Of a stretch of 64,000 bases of DNA, positions 60,024-64,000 are shown piece by piece. The stretch covers positions 3,085,426 to 3,149,425 of the forward strand of contig NZ_RBIL01000001.1 in the NCBI RefSeq assembly GCF_003633755.1. The letters run 5' to 3'. Under the pieces are notes generated by a model, which was not told the DNA's origin, did no database searches, and saw only the letters and a program-made list of their open reading frames with translations. Made by a program: the position numbers and the translations under genes. Source of the DNA: Solirubrobacter pauli. GTDB taxonomy: Bacteria; Actinomycetota; Thermoleophilia; Solirubrobacterales; Solirubrobacteraceae. How positions within the stretch are numbered: position 1 is the first letter of the stretch; each line of letters starts with the position of its first letter.

Positions 60024-60037
60024 AAAGGGAGGCGCCT

Positions 60038-61183
60038 CTACGCGGCGAGCGCGAGCTGCGGGCGCGGCGGAGAGAACTCCGCCTGCAGTGTGTGCAGCAG
60101 GCCGCGCAGGCCGGCCGGCTCGGAGGCGATCGCGCGCTGGCGCGCGGCGCCGGGGTCGCCCGCCAGATGGGCCAGCAGCTGCAGCTCGCGCTCGCAGCCC
60201 AGCTCCCGCGCGTGCGGCCAGCAGGCGTCGACCAGGGTGGCGAGGCGGCCCGAAGCGGGCACGCGGCGATCGCGGTGCGGGTCCAGCAGCTGCGCGTCGA
60301 TGCCGTCGCGGGCGGCCAGGAACCGGTTCTCGTCGAGCACCTCGGGCGCGTGCGCGAGCTCCGGCTCGGCGCACGTGCCGAGCGCCTCGCAGCGCACGAG
60401 GCACTGGACGAGCGCGACCAGCGCGGCCGTGTCGCGGATCCGCGTCTGCGCGTCCATCACCCGCACCTCGAGTGTGCCGAGCTTGGGCTGCAGGCGCACG
60501 TCCCACCAGATGAACGTCGGCTCGGGGATCGCGCCGCAGCGGATCAGCAGGTCGATCGACTCGACGTACTCCGCGTAGCCGTCGAACTCACGCGGGATCC
60601 CGGTGCGCGGGAACGCCTGGAAGACGGGCGTGCGGGCGCTCGCGAGCCCGCTGTCGCGCCCGCGCGTGAACGGCGAGTTGGCCGACAGCGCCAGCAGCAC
60701 CGGGATGTGCGCGCGCATGCCGTTCAACGCGCGCGTCGCCAGCTCGGCGTCGGGCACCGCGACGTGCACGTGCAGCGCGAACGTCGGCTCGCGCCGGGCC
60801 AGCTCCCGCAGCGACTGGTGCAGGAACTGGTAGCGCGCGCCCGGAGAGACCTCGACCTCCTCGGCCGTGACCAGCGGGTGCGTGCCCGCGACCGCGGCGC
60901 GCAGGCCGAGCGACCGGACCGTCGCCGCGAGGCCGGCGCGCATCGTGCGCAGCTCGGCGGTGGCGTCGGCGACCGTCGCGTGCGGGTTCGTGGCCAGCTC
61001 GAGCGCGAGCCCGTGCGTCTCGCCGCGGGCGTGCTCGGACAGCTCGTCCGGCATCACGCGCAGAACGTCCTCCGAGCGCCACGCGGGCGACCCGTCGACC
61101 TCGAGCAGCATGACCTCTTCCTCGACGCCGACCGTCCAGGGTGCCGCCGTCGTCTTCCAGTTCGCCCACGCTGCCGAAGCCAT
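60038..61183 (-). CDS. Carboxylate-amine ligase, YbdK/GCS2 family
   Basis: A 381-residue ATP-grasp-like ligase of the glutamate-cysteine ligase 2 family: VGVEEEVMLLE (about 18-28), HGLALELATNPHAT, FALHVHVAVPD, SANSPFTRGRDSG, TFIWWDVRLQPKLGTLEVRVMD (split: TFIWWDVRLQP, LGTLEVRVMD). The family joins glutamate to an amine such as cysteine; many actinobacterial members have unknown acceptors. The ATG at 61183 is chosen because the domain starts soon after it and the longer upstream extension looks non-coding. Confidence 0.9.
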   Translation of the reverse strand: MASAAWANWKTTAAPWTVGVEEEVMLLEVDGSPAWRSEDVLRVMPDELSEHARGETHGLALELATNPHATVADATAELRTMRAGLAATVRSLGLRAAVAGTHPLVTAEEVEVSPGARYQFLHQSLRELARREPTFALHVHVAVPDAELATRALNGMRAHIPVLLALSANSPFTRGRDSGLASARTPVFQAFPRTGIPREFDGYAEYVESIDLLIRCGAIPEPTFIWWDVRLQPKLGTLEVRVMDAQTRIRDTAALVALVQCLVRCEALGTCAEPELAHAPEVLDENRFLAARDGIDAQLLDPHRDRRVPASGRLATLVDACWPHARELGCERELQLLAHLAGDPGAARQRAIASEPAGLRGLLHTLQAEFSPPRPQLALAA

Positions 61184-61288
61184 GTAGGCAGCGTGTCGCG
61201 GCGGTGGCCTGACGTGTTCCACCCTGCGGTCCAGACTTCGCGGGTGAACGTTGTACGAGCGGTCGTGGTCGAGGTCCCGAACCGCCCG

Positions 61289-61294
61289 TACATT
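61289..61294 (+). promoter_or_regulatory. -10-like TACATT before the S51 peptidase genes
   Basis: TACATT lies 7 bases before the ATG at 61302, with no ribosome binding site; the same hexamer precedes the operator at 24447. Confidence 0.4.
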
Positions 61295-61301
61295 CGAAGC
61301 C

Positions 61302-62042
61302 ATGAAGCGTGGACGTCCACCGCAGATCGTGGCTTATGGAGGAGGCGGCTTCTCCATGGAGCCGAACAATCCACTCCTCGACGAGTACGTTCTCGGGCTC
61401 TGTCGACGTAAGAAGCCGAAGGTCTGCTTCTTTCCTTCCGCCAGTGGCGATGCAGACCACTACGTCGTGCGCTTCTACAGGCACTTCTCGAGCGAGATCT
61501 GCGACCCGTCGCACATCTCCCTGTTCCGCCGCGACTGCGGGCCGGGCTCCGTGCGCGAGCACCTGCTCAAGCAGGACATGATCTACGTCGGCGGCGGATC
61601 GATCCTGTCGCTGCTCGGCGTCTGGCGGGCCCACGGCATCGACGAGGACCTCCGCGCCGCGTGGCAGGCGGGTGTCATCCTTGTCGGCGTGTCCGCCGGC
61701 TCGCTCTGTTGGTTCAACTCAGGCCTCACGGCCTACCACCACGACGCGAAGCCCTACGAAGGCCTCGGCTTCCTCTCGCACTCGAACGCGGTGCACTACG
61801 ACGAGGAGTCGGACCGGCGCCCGGCCTACCACCAGGCGCTGAAGGACGGCATGCCCGGCGGATATGCGGCTTCGGACGGGGCCGCCCTGCACTTCATCGG
61901 TGACGACCTGCACCGCGTGGTCCTCTCGCGCCCGAAGGCTCGCGCCTATCGGGTCGAGGTCGCGGGCGAGGACGTCGTCGAGCATCCGCTGGAGGCGACC
62001 TACCTCGGTGAGCGACCCAAGCTCGAGCTCGCAGCCGCTTAG
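61302..62042 (+). CDS. Peptidase E-like (family S51) protein
   Basis: A 246-residue protein with YGGGGFSMEPNN at the N-terminus, IYVGGGSILSLLGVW, and the serine nucleophile elbow GVSAGSLCWF (about 130-139), as in peptidase E and cyanophycinase relatives. It probably cleaves Asp-containing dipeptides; the exact substrate is open. A second paralogue overlaps its 3' end. Confidence 0.9.
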   Translation: MKRGRPPQIVAYGGGGFSMEPNNPLLDEYVLGLCRRKKPKVCFFPSASGDADHYVVRFYRHFSSEICDPSHISLFRRDCGPGSVREHLLKQDMIYVGGGSILSLLGVWRAHGIDEDLRAAWQAGVILVGVSAGSLCWFNSGLTAYHHDAKPYEGLGFLSHSNAVHYDEESDRRPAYHQALKDGMPGGYAASDGAALHFIGDDLHRVVLSRPKARAYRVEVAGEDVVEHPLEATYLGERPKLELAAA

Positions 62043-62802
62043 GCCACCCACGATCCTCGCGATGGGCGGGGGCGGCTTCACGATGGAGCCGGAGAACCCC
62101 GCCCTCGACGACTACGTGCTCGGGCTGGCGAGCGCGAAGGTGCCCAGGATCTGCCTGCTGCCGACCGCCTCCGGCGACGGCGAGGCGCAGATCCGGCAGT
62201 TCCACGCGACGTTCGGCGCGCGAGCCTGCGAGCCGATGCACATCTCGCTGTTCCGGCTCGGCAGCCGGCCGATCCCCCTGCGCGAGACGCTGCTCGCGCA
62301 AGACATCGTCTACGTCGGCGGCGGGTCGATGCTCGGCCTGCTCGCGGTGTGGCGCGCGCTCGGGCTCGACAAGATCCTGCGCGAGTGCTGGGAGTCCGGC
62401 GTGGTCCTCGCGGGGCTGAGCGCGGGTGCGATGTGCTGGTTCGAATGGGGCGTGACGTCGTCGCTGGGCTCGCCCGCGCCGTCGCCGGGGCTCGGCTTCC
62501 TGCCCGGGTCGCTCTCCGTGCACATGGACGGCGAGCCCGCGCGGCTCCCCGTCTGCCGAGCGGCGATAGCGGACGGCTCGATCCCGCCCGGCTACGCCGC
62601 CGACGACGGCGTGGCGCTGCTCTTCCGCGGTGACGAGCTCGACGAGGTCGTCTCCTCACGCCCGAACCGCCAGGCGTTGCGGATCGGCCCGGACGGCACC
62701 GAGGAGCTGCTGACGCCGCGCCTGCTCGCGCGGCCGGACCGGTTCGGCGACGAGGCGGACATCGCCGAGTACCGGGCCGTGCGCGCGCTGCGGGCGCGTT
62801 AG
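62008..62802 (+). CDS. Peptidase E-like (family S51) protein, paralogue
   Basis: About 264 residues, with MGGGGFTMEPENP, IVYVGGGSMLGLLAVW and the nucleophile motif GLSAGAMCWFEWG parallel to the gene before. GTG 62008 overlaps that gene by 35 bases; the next in-frame ATG (62062) would remove the first core strand, so the longer start is preferred. It ends in a 4-base overlap with a convergent gene. Confidence 0.88.
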   Translation: MSDPSSSSQPLRPPTILAMGGGGFTMEPENPALDDYVLGLASAKVPRICLLPTASGDGEAQIRQFHATFGARACEPMHISLFRLGSRPIPLRETLLAQDIVYVGGGSMLGLLAVWRALGLDKILRECWESGVVLAGLSAGAMCWFEWGVTSSLGSPAPSPGLGFLPGSLSVHMDGEPARLPVCRAAIADGSIPPGYAADDGVALLFRGDELDEVVSSRPNRQALRIGPDGTEELLTPRLLARPDRFGDEADIAEYRAVRALRAR

Positions 62803-64000
62803 CGGGCGACCGCGCGCCCGCCGTGCCAGGTGGCCTCGACGTAGACGCGCGTCCGCGCCTTGCCGACGCGCACCGTCCGCGTCCCCTTGGCCAGTTTGAC
62901 CGTGCGGCGGGCGAGCACGCGCCGGGTCTTCGCGTCCCGCACGCGCACGACGACCGTGCGCGCGGCGTCCGAGCGCAGCCGCACGCGGCCGTCGCGCAGC
63001 CGGGTGACGGTGACGGGCGCGCGGGTCGCGACCCGTGGCGCGGGCGTGGCCGAGCCGCCGCTCGGGGCGCGTGTACCGGGCGCGGGCGAGCCGCCCGGGC
63101 TGGGTGACGCGCCGCCCGGGTCCGACGAGCCGCTGGGGGCCGTCGCGCCGCCCGGGGCCGACGAGCCGTCGGGGTCTGACGCGCCGCCCGGGCCGGTGGC
63201 GCCGCCTGGGTTCGATCCACCGCCTGGGTCCGTGGCCGGGCCCGGGTCCGTGGGCGTCCCCGGCCCCGGCGTGACCGTCGGTGGCACTTCGCCGGTGGGG
63301 CCGAAGCGCGCGAAGTGGTTCGTCGCGCCCTGCGTCATGAAGCTGAAGGTGCCGCTCGCCAGCAGGCGGTCGCCGCCCAGGGCGAGCAGGAAGGACGGGC
63401 CGACGTTCGGCTCGGGACGGAACGCGGTCGGCTGGTTCGTGGTCACGTCGATCGAGCCGAGCTTCCAGCGCGGCTCGCCCGCGATCGTCGAGAAGGTGCC
63501 GCCGAGGAACAGCTGCGAGCCGTCGAGCGCCAGCGACTCGACCCGGCCGTTGACCGCCGGCGCGGGCAGGGCGGCGAGGTTCGCGTCCAGGTGCTGGAGC
63601 CCGCCGGCGATCGTTCCACCGAGCCAGACGCCGCCGGCGCCGTCGGGTTCGATCGCGAAGACCCCGCCCGTGGGCAGGGCGCTCGCGGCGATGGGGGCGC
63701 GCGTCGCCGCGTCGTAGGCGCGCAGCTCGCACCGGCCGACCAACAGCCGCGAGCCGACCACCGCCAGCGAGTACACCGGGCAGGAGTCGTACGGCGCCCA
63801 GTCGAGCACGTGCCCGGTCGTCAGATCGATGGCGCCGAGCCCGAACACCTGGCGGCCGCCGAGCTCGAACACGTCGCCGCCGACGTACAGCGTCGTCCCG
63901 TGCACGGCGAGCGCGCGGACCTCGCCCTGCACTGATGGCAAGCCGGGGCGCCAGGCGCCGGTCCGGGCATCGACCGCCGCGAGGTGCTGCTGCGCGTGGC
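62799..64000 (-). CDS. Propeller-repeat secreted protein, C-terminal part (cut by window edge)
   Basis: The open frame runs to the window end without a start. It encodes beta-propeller repeats (LAAVDARTGAWRPGL, LGAIDLTTGHVLDWAP, KLGSIDVTTNQPTAFRP, each after a 'LYVGG' or 'LFLGG' strand), a low-complexity Gly/Pro/Ser/Asp linker of about 70 residues (coded near 63040-63290), and a basic beta-rich C-terminal domain (about 65 residues, KTRRVLARRTVKLAKGTRTV). The plan resembles the secreted propeller protein at 48017, including the cationic tail. Likely a cell-surface protein. Confidence 0.8.
   Translation of the reverse strand, partial: HAQQHLAAVDARTGAWRPGLPSVQGEVRALAVHGTTLYVGGDVFELGGRQVFGLGAIDLTTGHVLDWAPYDSCPVYSLAVVGSRLLVGRCELRAYDAATRAPIAASALPTGGVFAIEPDGAGGVWLGGTIAGGLQHLDANLAALPAPAVNGRVESLALDGSQLFLGGTFSTIAGEPRWKLGSIDVTTNQPTAFRPEPNVGPSFLLALGGDRLLASGTFSFMTQGATNHFARFGPTGEVPPTVTPGPGTPTDPGPATDPGGGSNPGGATGPGGASDPDGSSAPGGATAPSGSSDPGGASPSPGGSPAPGTRAPSGGSATPAPRVATRAPVTVTRLRDGRVRLRSDAARTVVVRVRDAKTRRVLARRTVKLAKGTRTVRVGKARTRVYVEATWHGGRAVAR

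Noticed and set aside
63040-63290. Gly/Pro/Ser coding repeats as a CRISPR or tandem DNA repeat
   Set aside because: The repetition is imperfect and in frame with a protein linker; there are no regular spacers.
1-64000. tRNA, rRNA, transposase, integrase or phage genes
   Set aside because: No cloverleaf, rRNA segment or mobile-element protein motif was seen on either strand; a tRNAscan or Infernal run would be the decisive test.

Overview
The window is a very GC-rich, gene-dense bacterial chromosome segment. Genes often overlap by 1-8 bases (ATGA or GTGA junctions), many start with GTG, and several genes have no ribosome binding site but do have a -10-like hexamer 6-8 bases before the start codon. 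With an F420-type luciferase-like enzyme, a SigJ-type sigma factor, several ROK regulators, and secreted proteins whose C-terminal beta domain ends in 'YSKRVTLTL...TTP', this points to Actinomycetota, most likely Thermoleophilia/Solirubrobacterales. The taxonomic call is an inference. I saw no rRNA, tRNA, CRISPR array, transposase or phage gene.

Bases 1-31,700 are a carbohydrate region. Three tandem ROK regulators (the first cut by the window edge) face a six-gene operon: Gfo/Idh/MocA oxidoreductase, RbsA-type ATPase, two permeases, a periplasmic sugar-binding lipoprotein and a TIM-barrel epimerase. After a small I78-like protein coupled to an MMPL transporter come two giant secreted paralogues of 2213 and 1678 residues. 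Each carries a ThuA domain, a PQQ-type glucose/sorbosone dehydrogenase domain, Ig-like repeats, concanavalin-like modules and a blue-copper cupredoxin domain inserted inside an Ig-like repeat. Both genes end in nearly the same terminator hairpin. A second operon (oxidoreductase, DUF993, TIM-barrel isomerase) begins at a promoter with a LacI-type operator. It is followed by a LacI regulator divergent from a GMC oxidoreductase, its small subunit and a Dabb protein. Together these suggest uptake and oxidation of sugars or glycosides, possibly through 3-keto intermediates.

Bases 31,700-41,200 hold signalling and regulation: a receiver and PAS-kinase pair, two modules whose kinase-like partners look catalytically degenerate, a NarL-type regulator, a CAP-domain secreted protein, a GntR regulator next to a 24-residue membrane peptide, a SigJ operon and a lipoprotein.

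Bases 41,200-64,000 are mixed housekeeping and accessory genes: F420-type oxidoreductase, methyltransferase, two tiny overlapping ORFs, NlpC/P60 hydrolase, BpsA-like aminopropyltransferase, GAF kinase, CYTH protein, SDR, secreted propeller proteins, an ApbE/ferric-reductase-like operon, HAD phosphatase, a GGDEF-EAL protein divergent from an alpha-oxoamine synthase/FemAB-like fusion, a cytochrome c operon, an exonuclease-like phosphatase, a structured RNA candidate with a strong terminator, a YbdK-type ligase and two tandem S51 peptidases.

The best candidates for something new are the dehydrogenase-plus-cupredoxin giants, the alpha-oxoamine synthase/acyltransferase fusion (possibly a one-protein sphingoid/ceramide-type enzyme), the degenerate kinases, and the structured RNA at about 59.8-60.0 kb.
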